NCBI RefSeq assembly: GCF_032884065.1
Contig: NC_088881.1
Location: forward strand, 740,001 to 804,000
Direction: 5' to 3'
Origin: Artemia franciscana
Lineage: Eukaryota > Arthropoda > Branchiopoda > Anostraca > Artemiidae
Length of the DNA stretch: 64,000 bases
Shown: one piece after another, positions 11,375 through 23,319 of the stretch
How the letters are laid out: each line of letters opens with the position of its first letter
Position numbering within the stretch: the stretch's first letter is position 1
Program-made: the position numbers and the translations under genes
The notes under the pieces: model-generated
Database searches by the model: none
Told to the model about the DNA's origin: nothing
What the model saw: only the letters and a program-made list of their open reading frames with translations

Positions 11375-14035
11375 ATGAACAAATTAGAAGAGGTTGAACT
11401 TTGCTTGAAGAATGAACTGGTTGATATTGCTTGTATCTGTGAATCATGGTCCGCGACTGAAGATGTTGTAGCATTTGAAGGATATGATACCTATTTCAAA
11501 CCTAGAATGACACCCAATGATATTTCAGTAACACATGGTGGTGGTGTTGGTATTATTTGTCGATCGTCTATAAGAAATCGAGTTCTCACTTTCAGTAATA
11601 TACCAAATAAGCATGCTTTTGAAGTATTATGGTTGTGGTGCAGGCCTAAGAAGCTTCCCAAGGAAGTGGCATCACTGGTGATATGTGTTGTTTACTATCC
11701 GCCCCGTTGCCCCTATCGTAAAGACCTTGTGAATTACTTACAGAATTGCACTGACAATGTACGATCTTTGTATCCTAATGCTGGTATCATAATGTGTGGT
11801 GACTTTAATGACTTAGATGCCAAATGGCTAAGTAATTCACTATCACTTAAGCAGGTTGTGAATGTGCCCACAAGAGGTAACCGTATGTTGGATCTCATTT
11901 TTAGCAACTGTCCTGAATATTATAATACTCCAGTTACATTACCCCCATTAGGTTTGAGTGATCACTTGTGTGTTGCTTGGACACCCAATCATTTTATCCC
12001 AAATCGACAAATAAATAGTGTGGTGTACAGGCCTTTCTCACCTGAACTAGTAAATCTCTACAAGAAATGGCTCACAGATCGTGACTGGCGTGATATTCTC
12101 TCATTGTCTGACGGTGACAAAATGGCAAGTTTATTCTGTAAGGAACTATTCAAAAATACTGTGAAATTTTCCCACAAAAAAAAAATATATGTGAAATCTA
12201 ATGATAAACCATGGATTACTCAAAAGATTCGGAATCTGATAAAATTGAGGAGCGAATTGCATTTAACTGGATCCGTAAAAGATTTCAAAAGAGTAAGAAA
12301 TTTAATTGTATATAAAATAAGATGTTCTCGTAAGCAGTATGGGTCTAAAATAATAAGCAAAATATATAAATCCAACCCAAGGAAGTTCCATGACTTAGTT
12401 CAGAACATTATCGGGAAAAAAGTAACCAGAGTTGAAGTGAGAGATGTCAATGGTAAACCCCTGTTACCTAGTGAAATTAATAACTTTTTTGCATCTGTTT
12501 GTAAAATTCATCCGCAACTAAGAAAATTACCACCGAATGATTCAGTTTCAAATATCCCTATACTAGAGATTTGTTCAGTTGCTAAAAAGTTAAAGGCACT
12601 TGATTCTTGTAAATCTAGTTATCCTAGTGAGATACCAATTAAATTGATTATTGAGTGTGCTGATCTTTTATCTACTCCTTTAACGGCAATTTTTAACCAG
12701 TGTTTTATTGATGGTGTTTTCCCATGTATTTTTAAACAGGCATATGTAACGCCAATCCCCAAATGCAAGGCACCTAAAGATATAACCGAGATGAGGCCGA
12801 TTTCGAAAACTCCAGCTCTCTCAAAAGTATTTGAAAGTTTTATTTTTGATTGTTTATTTGAGGACATAAATGATAATATTGATCCCCAACAATTTGGATT
12901 TAGATCCGGGCATAGTACTGTTCATTATTTGGTTGCATTATTGGATACTATCCTTAAGCACTTAGAGAATAATGGGGCCTATGCTGAAGCTTTATTTGCA
13001 GACATAGTTAAGGCTTTTGATAGTCTTGATCATAATGTAGTTGTGGAAGAAGCAAAGGCTATGGGTGCCCGTCCATTTGTTGTACGAATGCTAGCTAGTT
13101 TTCTTTTTGAAAGATCTCAGTGTGTCCAACTTCCTGATCATGAGCCATCTGAATTTGTAAATATTTTTTGTGGTTCGCCACAAGGGACTAAATTAGGCCC
13201 GCTTTCTTTTCTTATTGTTTTTAACCGTATTTTAACAACAATACGTGAGCGTTTTAAATTTGCTGATGATTTAACTGTTTTATCACTGCGACTAAGCCCT
13301 CCGACTACTGAACAGTCTGACTTGATCAAAATCTATCATGATCTAAAAGCTGAATTAGGAAAGGTAAAACTGGCGGTCAGTGAAACTAAGAGCTCTTATA
13401 TGACATTTTCCTTCCTAAAGGGTAACAACCACTCTTCTCATAATTCCGTACTGCCAACAAAGAAAACTGTTAAAATACTTGGGATTGTTTTGGACGATGA
13501 TTTAAGATGGAATTCGCACGTTGACTATCTGACTAAAAAAGGCGCCTCGCTTTTACATTCATTTTCCAACCTAAAAAGATGTGGTACACCAACTGAGGTT
13601 TTAAAGTCTGTATACTGCAGCTATGTAAGACCTTCTCTTGAGTATGCATGCCCTACTTGGCATCCGGGATTGACAAAAGATCAAACAGATAGACTTGAGA
13701 CGATACAAAAAAGAGCTGTAAAAATTATACTTGGACAAAACTACTCAACTTACGAAGATGCACTGAAACAACTCAATTTGGACTCACTTGGTAGTCGTAG
13801 ACATGGCTTAACATATAGATTTGGACTAAATTGTTTAAATTCCTCAGCTCATTGTCGTCTACTACCCAACTTTGCGAGCCCCCCAACTGGAGGACCAGTT
13901 ACTAGACTTCGACAAATAAAAAACAATTGTCCACAGTTACTGACTTGCTCAGCATATAGTACTGAGAGATATCGCAAATCATTTGTTCCATATTTTACCC
14001 GTCATTTTAATAATATTGACGCGACTAATATTTAA
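11375..14035 (+). CDS. CR1-like ORF2: endonuclease and reverse transcriptase
   Basis: An 886-residue frame from the first ATG; the open frame actually begins at 11297. It nicks genomic DNA and primes reverse transcription of the element RNA at the nick. The endonuclease has ICESW (E23), THGGGVG, CGDFND (D143, N145) and LSDH (D196, H197). RT blocks follow in order: ITEMRPIS, QFGFRSGHST, motif A ADIVKAFDSLDH (first Asp D543), motif B GSPQGTKLGP (S601-G604) and motif C FADDLTV (D631, D632). Motif C is F-A-D-D where most relatives have Y-A-D-D. The thumb and tail carry YVRPSLEYACPTWHPGLTK and RLETIQKRAVKIILG, typical of CR1/L2/jockey-like ends, and there is no RNase H. All catalytic residues I can check are present, except that the endonuclease's N-terminal Asn lies before the first ATG. 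The exact clade (CR1, L2, Daphne) needs a tree. Confidence 0.92.
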   Translation: MNKLEEVELCLKNELVDIACICESWSATEDVVAFEGYDTYFKPRMTPNDISVTHGGGVGIICRSSIRNRVLTFSNIPNKHAFEVLWLWCRPKKLPKEVASLVICVVYYPPRCPYRKDLVNYLQNCTDNVRSLYPNAGIIMCGDFNDLDAKWLSNSLSLKQVVNVPTRGNRMLDLIFSNCPEYYNTPVTLPPLGLSDHLCVAWTPNHFIPNRQINSVVYRPFSPELVNLYKKWLTDRDWRDILSLSDGDKMASLFCKELFKNTVKFSHKKKIYVKSNDKPWITQKIRNLIKLRSELHLTGSVKDFKRVRNLIVYKIRCSRKQYGSKIISKIYKSNPRKFHDLVQNIIGKKVTRVEVRDVNGKPLLPSEINNFFASVCKIHPQLRKLPPNDSVSNIPILEICSVAKKLKALDSCKSSYPSEIPIKLIIECADLLSTPLTAIFNQCFIDGVFPCIFKQAYVTPIPKCKAPKDITEMRPISKTPALSKVFESFIFDCLFEDINDNIDPQQFGFRSGHSTVHYLVALLDTILKHLENNGAYAEALFADIVKAFDSLDHNVVVEEAKAMGARPFVVRMLASFLFERSQCVQLPDHEPSEFVNIFCGSPQGTKLGPLSFLIVFNRILTTIRERFKFADDLTVLSLRLSPPTTEQSDLIKIYHDLKAELGKVKLAVSETKSSYMTFSFLKGNNHSSHNSVLPTKKTVKILGIVLDDDLRWNSHVDYLTKKGASLLHSFSNLKRCGTPTEVLKSVYCSYVRPSLEYACPTWHPGLTKDQTDRLETIQKRAVKIILGQNYSTYEDALKQLNLDSLGSRRHGLTYRFGLNCLNSSAHCRLLPNFASPPTGGPVTRLRQIKNNCPQLLTCSAYSTERYRKSFVPYFTRHFNNIDATNI

Positions 14036-14436
14036 TGTTTGATTAATATATTGTTTGTTTAAATTTTCCTGTGAGTGTTTTTGAAGATATAAATTATTTT
14101 TGTCATGACATGCTAATGCTAGCTCCGGCTATTGTAGTGAATAAATATATTCTGTTCTATTCTATAAGCAATAGTATTAAGGTAGGTGTGGAACTGAGAT
14201 TCTCGAATGGTTCCAGGTCTATAAGAGGAGGAAGGATTTTTTCTCTCTGCCAATCAACAAAAACTTCTTTGTATAGACAGGAGAATAAACGAGATCGGAT
14301 GAACACCTTAAAAACAAGTATTCTAATAAGGGGAAATGGGATATCTAAAGGACAGGCATTTGCTTTTCTTAGCTTCCCAATTCTTCTTTCAATTTTTAAT
14401 GCGAAAATCACTGGAAGAAAGGGGAAAATGTGTCAG
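14036..14436 (+). other. CR1-like 3' region and unassigned ORF
   Basis: An open frame from 14071 runs into the RTE relic, but its first 120 codons match nothing I recognise. The first hundred bases are probably the 3' untranslated region of the CR1-like element. Confidence 0.4.
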
Positions 14437-14910
14437 CCGGTAAAACATGGTGGCCCTGAGGTTAGAAATAACTCACTCAAGATTGTGGATATGATTTACG
14501 GAAAAGAAGAAGTACGTAGCAATTTCAGAAAACAAAGCTTAATTAAACCACTGCATAAGAAAGGTGATAAGTGGGTGACTGTGGTATTTATCTAGGCATT
14601 AATCTGGTCTTTGTTGGCAGCAAGTTACTTAGTAATATGATGATCTTTAACTGAGACATGCATTGGACAAGTTTATGAGAGGAAAAGAAGCGTGGTCTTA
14701 GAAAGTGCTGAGGATCTCTAGGCCAAATTTTCACATTAAGATTAATAACTGAGAAGTGCCTGAGTGATCAAACATTTTTAGTCTTTAGTTTTATAGATAA
14801 TGAACAAGCTTTCGATTCTGTTGATAGAAGAGCTTTAGCGTAGGTCTTGTTCTTGTATGGTAACCAGACAAATACATTGAATTTATTAGTGCTGTTTACG
14901 AGAATTAAGT
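14437..14910 (+). pseudogene. RTE-type reverse transcriptase relic
   Basis: Recognisable RT pieces of an RTE-like element (the type often annotated as craniofacial development protein 2-like). In order: KHGGPEVRN, then RKQSLIKPLHKKGDKW (family SLIKPLYKKGDK..C.NYR). In another frame follows a VGSKLLSNMM-like block near 14620-14645. Then come IFTLRLITEKCLS (about 14725-14765) and SFIDNEQAFDSVDRRALA (14788-14841), the motif A region with its catalytic Asp. Several frameshifts and stops lie between the pieces. It ends where family B begins at 14913. Confidence 0.75.
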
Positions 14911-14912
14911 AA

Positions 14913-15775
14913 GAAAAACAAGTTTTATTTTACTGAAAATAAGAAGCGACATTAAAACTTAAAACGAACAGAAATTATTCCATATATGAAAAGGCTCTTT
15001 ACACTAACACCCCGCTCTTTACGCTAAATATTTTTATTGTTTAACAGTAGAGTTGTGAGAAAGAGTCACACTTCAGCGTAAGGAGCGGGGGCATTGAAGA
15101 CGGGACAACCCCTTTCATATACAGAATAGTTTCTGTTTGTTTTAAGTTTTAGTTTCACTCCTTACTTTCAGTTTATAAAAAAAACGTTTTTTTATTTAAT
15201 TTCTGAACGTTTTTGAATTAAGACAGGGATAGATTTTGTCTCGCCGTACATGAATAATTAAAACGAAATTTGCATTTTAATCTAACCTTTTTTTGGTTAA
15301 TTGGCTTTCTCAAAGTTTTAATCGGACGATTTTGAGAAAAATGGGCGGGGAAGGGGGTCAAGTTGACCTCCAGTTTTTTTGTTACTTAAAAAGGCCACTG
15401 GAATTTTTAATTTTATTACGGACGTTTTTATTAGTAATAAATATACGTAACTTACTAATTAACTTACCCAACGAACTTATCTATTTGTATATTTTCATTA
15501 CGTGTATGAGAGGGTTTGTCCCCTCGTCAATATCTCACTCTTCACACTAAATTTAGAATTTTGTTCCAATTCTTTAAGAATGACCCTGAATCACAAAGGC
15601 CGTTTAATTAGAATAAATAGCTCATTTGAAATTACTAAAAATACTTTAGCGTAAAGAGCGAGGTATTAAGGAGGGGACCAACCAACCCCTTCATAATTGT
15701 AATAATTTCTGTTCGTTTTAAGTTTTAATGTTTAAGTTTTAACGTTTTAATTTAAGTTTTAGACGCATCAGTAAT
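14913..15775. repeat. Family B foldback repeat plus body
   Basis: 14913-15190 is an inverted pair: arms with 'ACATTAAAACTTAAAACGAACAG' read in opposite directions around a core containing the Lys-rich 'CTTTACGCTAAA' block and its complement. The body 15190-15775 matches 37740-38109 in order ('GAACGTTTTTGAATTAA', 'GACGATTTTGAG', 'CGTTTTTATTAGTA') and then repeats the arm motif near 15640-15730. The whole may be a B/C composite. Confidence 0.65.
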
Positions 15776-17155
<1,380 letters not shown>

Positions 17156-17255
17156 NNNNNNNNNNNNNNNNNNNNNNNNNNNNNNNNNNNNNNNNNNNNN
17201 NNNNNNNNNNNNNNNNNNNNNNNNNNNNNNNNNNNNNNNNNNNNNNNNNNNNNNN
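17156..17255. other. Assembly gap (100 N)
   Basis: Exactly 100 N, a common placeholder for a gap of unknown size. It abuts a truncated family C copy, so repeats probably broke the assembly. Confidence 0.99.
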
Positions 17256-18120
17256 TTAGTGAAAAAAAATTTTCCCTATTAATTTTTCATTGTTTTTAAA
17301 TAACTTTAGAAAGTCCTTCATTGATATTCTCTTCCCTCATGACAAATTCCTCCATGGAAAGATCCTCCCACATAACCCCCTTCAAATTCTCTCCCCCGAA
17401 ACCCAAAAAAAAACTAAAAAACGTCCTGTACACTTCCCAATACCCATTAGTATATGTAAACAATGGTCAAAGTTTGTCAATGCAGCCCCTCCCCACGGGG
17501 ACTGTGGGGGAGTAAGTCGTCCCAAAGACATAGTTATTAGGTTTTTCTACTATAGTGAATAAAATGGCTATCTCAAATTTTTATCCTGTGACTTTGGGGA
17601 AAAATGAGCGTGGGAGGGGACCTAGGTGCCCTCCAATTTTTTGGTCACTTAAAAAAGACACTAGAACTTTTAATTTCCGTTAGAATGGGCCCATTCGTGA
17701 CAATCTAGGACCACTGAGTCGATACGATCACCCCCTGAAAAAAAAAAAAAAACACACATCCGTGATCTTTCTTCTGGCAAAAAATGCAAAATTCCACGTT
17801 TTTGTAGATAGAAGCTTGAAACTTCTACTGTAAGGTTCTGTGATATTCTGAACCTGATGGTCTGATTTTCGTTAAGATTGTATTACTTTTAGGGGATGTT
17901 TCCCCCCATTTTCTAAAATAAAGGAAAATTTTCTCAAACTCGTAACTTTTGATGGGTAAGACTAAAATTGATGAAACTTATACATTTAAAATCAGCATTG
18001 AAATGTGATTTTTTTTTATGTAGCTATTGGTATCAAAATTCCGTTTTCTAGAGTTTCGGTTACTATTGAGCCGGGTCGCTCTTTACTACAGTTCGTTACC
18101 ACGAACTGTTTTAAACCAAA
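17256..18120 (+). repeat. Family C repeat, copy 2
   Basis: Collinear with copy 1 from 'ATTCTCTTCCCTCATGA' to the terminal hairpin. Here the hairpin is perfect: ACAGTTCGT at 18088-18096, loop TACC, ACGAACTGT at 18101-18109. The left end lies in the gap. Confidence 0.85.
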
Positions 18121-18383
18121 GAAAACCTTTTGTTAATAATGTATCAATGTGTGAGGTAAGTATAGGCTAGCAAAATTCATTTGAAGGTTCGACTTTTGAC
18201 TACTTTGGCAGTGCATACCTTTAAATATCTAAATCATATAGTTTTGCTTGATACACCAACTTCGATTTCCACGATAACTGGCTTAGACAGTCTTTTAGGG
18301 AGGCAACTGATATTTCAAAATGCATTAAAAAATTGCATTATAATTTAATGCAACGAGAACAAACTAGCTTTCCTTTTCATCAA

Positions 18384-20265
18384 ACAGTTCATAGTACGAA
18401 CTGTAAGTAGGGAACGACTCGGCCCAAAAGTAACCGAAGCTGTAAAAAAGGGAGTTTTGATTATAATTGATGGACCAAAAGAATTGGCCTTTTATGCTGA
18501 ATCCAAATAAAAACAAGAGCTAAGAGCTTATATGGCACTTGTGACGAGGTCAAGAATGGCCAAGAGCCAAGAGCTCATATGGTATTAGCTCTAGCAAATT
18601 CTAAGAATCAATAGATTGCTTTAAAAGGAAAATCAGATGCTTAATGCCGGTCGGGATTTAAAATAAGAGCTCTGAGTCAAGAGGTCCTTCTAAATGTCAA
18701 AATTCATTAAGATCCGATCGCCCACTGGTAAGTTAAAAATACATAATTTTTTTATTTCTCAGAATTAAACCTCATCCCCCCAACTCCTCCGAAGAGAGTG
18801 GATCCGTTCCAGTTATGTCAATCTCGTATATAGGACTTACAATTATTTTTACCACCAAATTTCATCCCGATCCCTCCACTCTAAGCGTTTTCTAAGATTT
18901 TAGGTTCCCCCATCCATCTCCCCCCAATGCCACCGGATTTTCAATGTTTTCAGATTTAAAATAAAAGCTCTGAGACACGACATCCTTCCAAACATCACAT
19001 TTCATTAAGATCCGATCACTCCTTCGTAAGTTAAAAATACCTAATTTTTTTCTAATTTTTCAGAATTAACCCTCTATCCCCCCCCCAAAGAGAGCGGATC
19101 TGTTCCAGTTATGTCAATCACGTATGTAGGACTTGTGTTTACTTTTCCCGCCAAGTTTCATCCCGATACCTCCACTCTAAGCGTTTTCCAAGATTTTACG
19201 CCCCCCCCCTCAATTCCCCCAATGTCACCGGATCCATTTGGGATTCAAAATAAGAGCTCTAAGGCACGGTATTCTTCCAAACTTCAAGTTTCATTAAGGT
19301 CCGAAACTCTTCGTAAGTTAAAAATACTTCATTTTACTATCTTTTCAGAATTAACCGCCCCCCCCCACTCCCCCCTCACATGGTTAAATCGGGAAAACGA
19401 CTATTTCTATTATAATCTGGTCCGGTCCCTGATACGCCTGCCTAATTTCACCGTCCTAGCTTACCTGGAAGTGCCTAAAGTAGCAAAACCGGGACAGACA
19501 GACCGACAGAATTTGGGACAGACAGACCGACAGAATTTGCGATCGCTATATGTCACTTGGTTAATACCAAGTGCCATAAAAGTTGTTAACTTTAATGCTG
19601 CCAATCAAAAGCTACAATTTTGTGAAAATTTCCTTATTTTCGGAAGAGGATCCCCCAAAAGTTAGAATAATCTTATGAAGACTACACCATTAGATTCCGC
19701 GTGTCAGAGACCACTTTTATAAAAGTTTCAAGGTCATAACTACAAGAATGGGGAACTTTGTATTGCTTGCCAGAACAAGATCACGGATCCGAGTGAATTT
19801 TTCCCCATGGATGATCGTATAAAGTCAATGGTCATGTTAACGTCAGGATAGGGCTCGTTCCAACAACATCAGAAGTTCCAGCGCCCTTTCACGTGACCAA
19901 AGAAATTGGAGGAAAACTAGCCCCCACCCAAGCCCTCTTTTCCCCCAAATCACCTTATAAAATTTTGAGAGAGCCATTTGAGTCAGCATAGTAGAAAGAT
20001 CCAATAGCTGTCTTTGGAAATAACAAGACGCCCCGCAGTTCTTAGAAATTTGTTTTCTCGAAGGGGGGAGGTATTCCACGGAGAGAATTTTTATGGAAAT
20101 CAAAGTTGCATAGAGAATTTTTCATGATAATTTTACACTGGGATGGGAGATTCCATATTAAGATTTTTTAAAGTTTAGATATTAAGGATAATAGTTTTTC
20201 AGTAAAAAGTATGGAGCACTATTAAATTTAAAACAACAGAAATTATTCCTATATAAGGACTGCCC
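18384..20265 (-). repeat. Family C repeat, copy 3, split by a family A insertion
   Basis: Starts with the end hairpin ACAGTTC-ATAGTAC-GAACTGT at 18384-18404 and continues to 18512. It resumes at 19583 with blocks collinear with 27980-28815 ('TTTCAAGGTC', 'AGATCACGGA', 'AAAATTGGAGG'-like). Family A copy 1 occupies the middle, so A inserted after C. Confidence 0.75.
18513..19582 (+). mobile_element. Family A (Helentron/DINE-like) element, copy 1
   Basis: Left end ACAAGAGCTAAGAGC, then TATGGCACTTG at 18531-18541. Right end CAAGTGCCATA at 19568-19578, the exact reverse complement. Near the right end is the hairpin CACTTGG-TTAATA-CCAAGTG (19554-19573), preceded by a GACA/GACC repeat. The interior holds three or four ~280-bp tandem units, each with a poly-C run. 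No target duplication is visible. Short terminal inverted repeats, a 3' hairpin, an internal tandem array and no duplication fit non-autonomous Helentron elements (DINE/HINE type). That classification is inference. Confidence 0.7.
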
Positions 20266-20500
20266 ACTCCTCTGTTTCTTCTTTGTTACATTAAAGTTTC
20301 TCAGCTCTTTTAGCAGTTTCTTATTACAATTTCAGCAGCAGGAGCCGTTCTCAAGGAATTGGGAAAACACCTTAAACTTCAGGGTAAAAACCGAGGGATG
20401 AGGAAGAGGTAGCCTCTTCTTCTCGGATACAGAATAATTTATGTTCCTTTAAAGTTTTAATATCACTCCTTACTTTCAGCCGGAAAAAAAATATTTTCAT
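20200..20500. repeat. Family B-like inverted pair
   Basis: Arms near 20205-20260 and 20430-20495 carry the 'TTTAAAAC.ACAGAAATTATT' block and its complement around a less conserved core. It joins the family B-type end of the preceding C copy. Confidence 0.55.
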
Positions 20501-20559
20501 TGGATTTTAAGACAATATAGGCCCTAAACTCATCATTTTAGAACAAATCTGGGTACTTG

Positions 20560-21045
20560 TTAATTATAGCGACGGCAGCTAAGAAGTTAATTATAGCGAC
20601 TACACCCAAGAACTGAAGTTAGGAAACAGTTCCACTTCATAATATGCAGAATAATTCTAGCTAACGAATTTTAGATCCAGGCCCACTACAGTTTATCCCC
20701 TACCCCTCATAATGTGCAAATACATAGCCCAAATTATAAATTTCCCATTTATTTTTCCAATGGGGCTCACTTGATTAAACCTGTGTACCTGTAAATTGAA
20801 TCACTGTGACGAAACAAGAACCGGAAAAGTGACATGTGAAAAAATGCTTTAAATTAAATAATTTGGGGTATGTATTTGTACATTAGGTGGGGGGGGGGGG
20901 GGGGGGTAAAGTGCAGTGGGTCTGCATGCAAAACAAGTAAACTACAATTATTTCGAATATTACGAAGTAAAAATTGTTTTCTAACTTCAGACTGTCTAAA
21001 TATTGATGTGGTCGCTATAATTAACAAGTAACCCAAATCTGGTCA
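20560..21045. repeat. Family E palindromic repeat
   Basis: The left part contains 'ATAATGTGCAAATACATAGCCC' type sequence. The right part carries its complement (GGGGTATGTATTTGTACATTA), followed by a run of about 20 G (from 20888) and 'GGTAAAGTGCAGTGGGTC'. The outer blocks 'TTAATTATAGCGAC' and 'GTCGCTATAATTAA' are exact complements. This is a foldback/MITE-like structure of about 480 bp. Confidence 0.7.
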
Positions 21046-21559
21046 TTAGATAGACTGTATCATTCACAAACAAAGGAGTGTTCGCCTAATCTAATTTCTG
21101 AATGGTCTTTTCACTACTTTGACTTGGTAGTTGTTTCTTCCATTTCACTTTACTTTTTTAAGTTTTTCATTCCCTTTTTCAAGCGTTAAGGACAGCTTAG
21201 CAAAGCTATTTCCAAAATATGTACTTCAATATTTTGAAAACCAACATTTACAAAGTGTCTTTTCATTTTCTTTTATTTCAGTATAAACTTTCTCGAAAAT
21301 TTCTACTTTATACCCTATTAGTGCATCTGTAAAATAGTAATAGTAGCAGAAGCCCTGAGAGTTGCAGCTTAACGCCATTAGCGTTCCTGATAGTGTCAAA
21401 CAGCCTAACACTCAGACAGCACCAGTAGTATTAGCTATAGCATTACTATTAGTAGTGGCATTAGGATTAGTAGTAAGCCTTAAGAGCTTCATGTCATGAA
21501 TTTTAATAAAAGTTGCATTTCCCAACAGTTTCACCAAAATAATCGAAGCCATTGATCAC
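21046..21559. other. Intergenic, no gene seen
   Basis: Contains an AGT-triplet-rich stretch near 21425-21475 resembling the satellite at 56580-58330. Otherwise unremarkable. Confidence 0.45.
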
Positions 21560-22850
21560 TCCAGAAATCCCCCCTTCTGTTGGAATATTTTCTGGGAAAT
21601 CCAAACCTGCTGAAAATTCCCTTCGGGCCGTTCCCTCAGAACATATTCACATGAAAACTTCAGTTGGCAAAGAGAAAGTCAGACAAATTACAAGAATTTC
21701 GTATGGGAACTCTGTCAAAACCACCAGGCTAAAATTTCCTCAGAACAGTTCACCCCAAAAACTTACCTCCCCACGGCCAATTTTCCACATGGAAACCGAC
21801 AACAGTTCTTGTCCAGAGGACTTTGGAGAAGTTGACATCCCCAAAGACATAATTACAGGACCTTTTAACAATACTGACCAAAATAGCTCTCTAAAATTTT
21901 CATGGGTGTTTTGGGAATGAATGTCTGGGGTGGGGGATTGCTGGTTACCCTCTATTCACTTTTGACTCTTATTAAGGGCGCTTCGAACTTCAAATTAAAT
22001 GAGTCCCATTCGATTCGAAGTTTATACAACCACCCATTCCATAAAAACATTATATATCCTGGGGGATAATTTACAACCCATATCCCTGGGCTATAGGTGG
22101 TCGTGTCCAGCCTGAAGACATTGTTATATGCTCTTTGGATTATTCTAAGCAAAAGCCCATCTCAAACTTTCCATCGGATATGTTCTGGGAATATAGAATC
22201 TCAGAGGAGGGGGAGCTATTTGCTCTCCATCAGTTATGACTTTTTAAAGGGAACTAGAACTATACATTTGCGATCCAATGAACCTCCTCTTAAGTTTACA
22301 CGACAATCCTGTCCATAAAAGCCTTATAACCCCAGGAATATAACTTATAAACCTTGCCCCCAGACTCTGGAAGGTTGTGTCAACCCCCAAGGCCTTGCAA
22401 TGTCATCTTTGGACAGTTTTTGGAACAAACGGTTATTTCGAAATTTCTATCTGATTCACTTGGGAAAAATACGACGTGGATGGAAGGGGATAGCTGTGCC
22501 TCTGATCACTTTTGCTCTTGAAACGGGTACTAAAATTCTTTACTTCCAATCCAGCGAGCCCCCTCCAAAGTTTTTTACAACTTTTGTTCTGAGGGCTATA
22601 GGAGGGAGGGATTGTCATATAACAAGACATGATTTCCAGACCTTTCAATAATTTCCAAGCTGAACAAAATGGCTATCTCATAATTTTGACTGGGTATGTT
22701 TGGAGTAATGACAGGCGTGGGTGGACTGGTTGTCATCCAACAACTCGACTATCAAATGGGGATTTCAATTTCGAATTGACTGAACACATTTCAGAGTTTC
22801 TGCAAAAATCCTTTTATACGAAAAGCCTTAACTAATAAACGACACGTTGT
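21560..22850 (+). repeat. Family D tandem array, copy 1
   Basis: The motif 'AA.TGG.TATCTCAAAATTTTG' recurs near 21878, 22153, 22430 and 22670, with 240-277-bp spacing. Each is followed by a GGGG-rich block, 'GTTGCCCTCCAATCACTTTTGA' in degraded form and an 'AATGAGCCTCCT' block. The units are diverged, so this is an old array. Confidence 0.7.
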
Positions 22851-22896
22851 AGGCCTACCCACACTGCTCTTCAAATGGGTAACGTCTATATTAACG

Positions 22897-23153
22897 GACT
22901 ATTCAGGTAACTAAGAAATAAACTTACCTCTTCAGTCAGAATAATGTCATGAATCCAAATTTGATATTCATTTGCATTGGAAATTAATTTTACACCCACC
23001 CCTAATTTGCAAGTTAAATATAATTTGTTAAATATAGGATTTGTTAAATATAGGAGTGAGGTGAAGTTTATTTCCGATGCAAACGAATGTTAAATTTGGA
23101 TTCAGGATACAGTGCTGACTAAAGAGGTAAATTTACTTCTTAGCTACCCGAAT
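22897..23153. repeat. Long inverted-repeat element (family E subtype)
   Basis: Arms of about 95 bp (22897-22992 and 23058-23153) are reverse complements with scattered mismatches: CTATTCAGGTAACTAAGAA on the left, and TTCTTAGCTACCCGAATAG on the right. The short spacer contains three 'TTAAATATA' repeats. No ORF is present. Confidence 0.75.
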
Positions 23154-23319
23154 AGTTCATTTATAGAAACATTACCCCTTTAGCTGCACTATTGCACTGC
23201 CTATGATAATAATAGCATAGGGTTTATTGCGCTAGTAATCTTGAAAAATAGTTCATATTGGTCCATGGACCACTTTCCGAGGCCCGTTTTCAGCGGATAA
23301 ACAAACATCCTAACGATAA

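Larger units (their letters stand above)
9994..14035 (+). mobile_element. CR1-like non-LTR retrotransposon, nearly intact
   Basis: Two long ORFs in the order expected of a CR1-superfamily element: a zinc-finger ORF1, then an ORF2 with APE-type endonuclease and reverse transcriptase and no RNase H. There are no premature stops inside ORF1's finger domains or in the 886 codons of ORF2, which suggests a young insertion. An AATAAA at 14140-14145 could serve as a polyadenylation signal. No poly-A tail, 3' tandem repeat or target duplication is evident, so the element ends are unknown and coordinates cover the coding part only. A second, different CR1-like element is at 46541-49180. Confidence 0.85.

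Noticed and set aside
12619-12867. Antisense ORFs inside ORF1/ORF2 of the CR1-like element (also 10021-10245, 10672-11064, 13138-13329)
   Set aside because: Shadows of the sense coding sequence.
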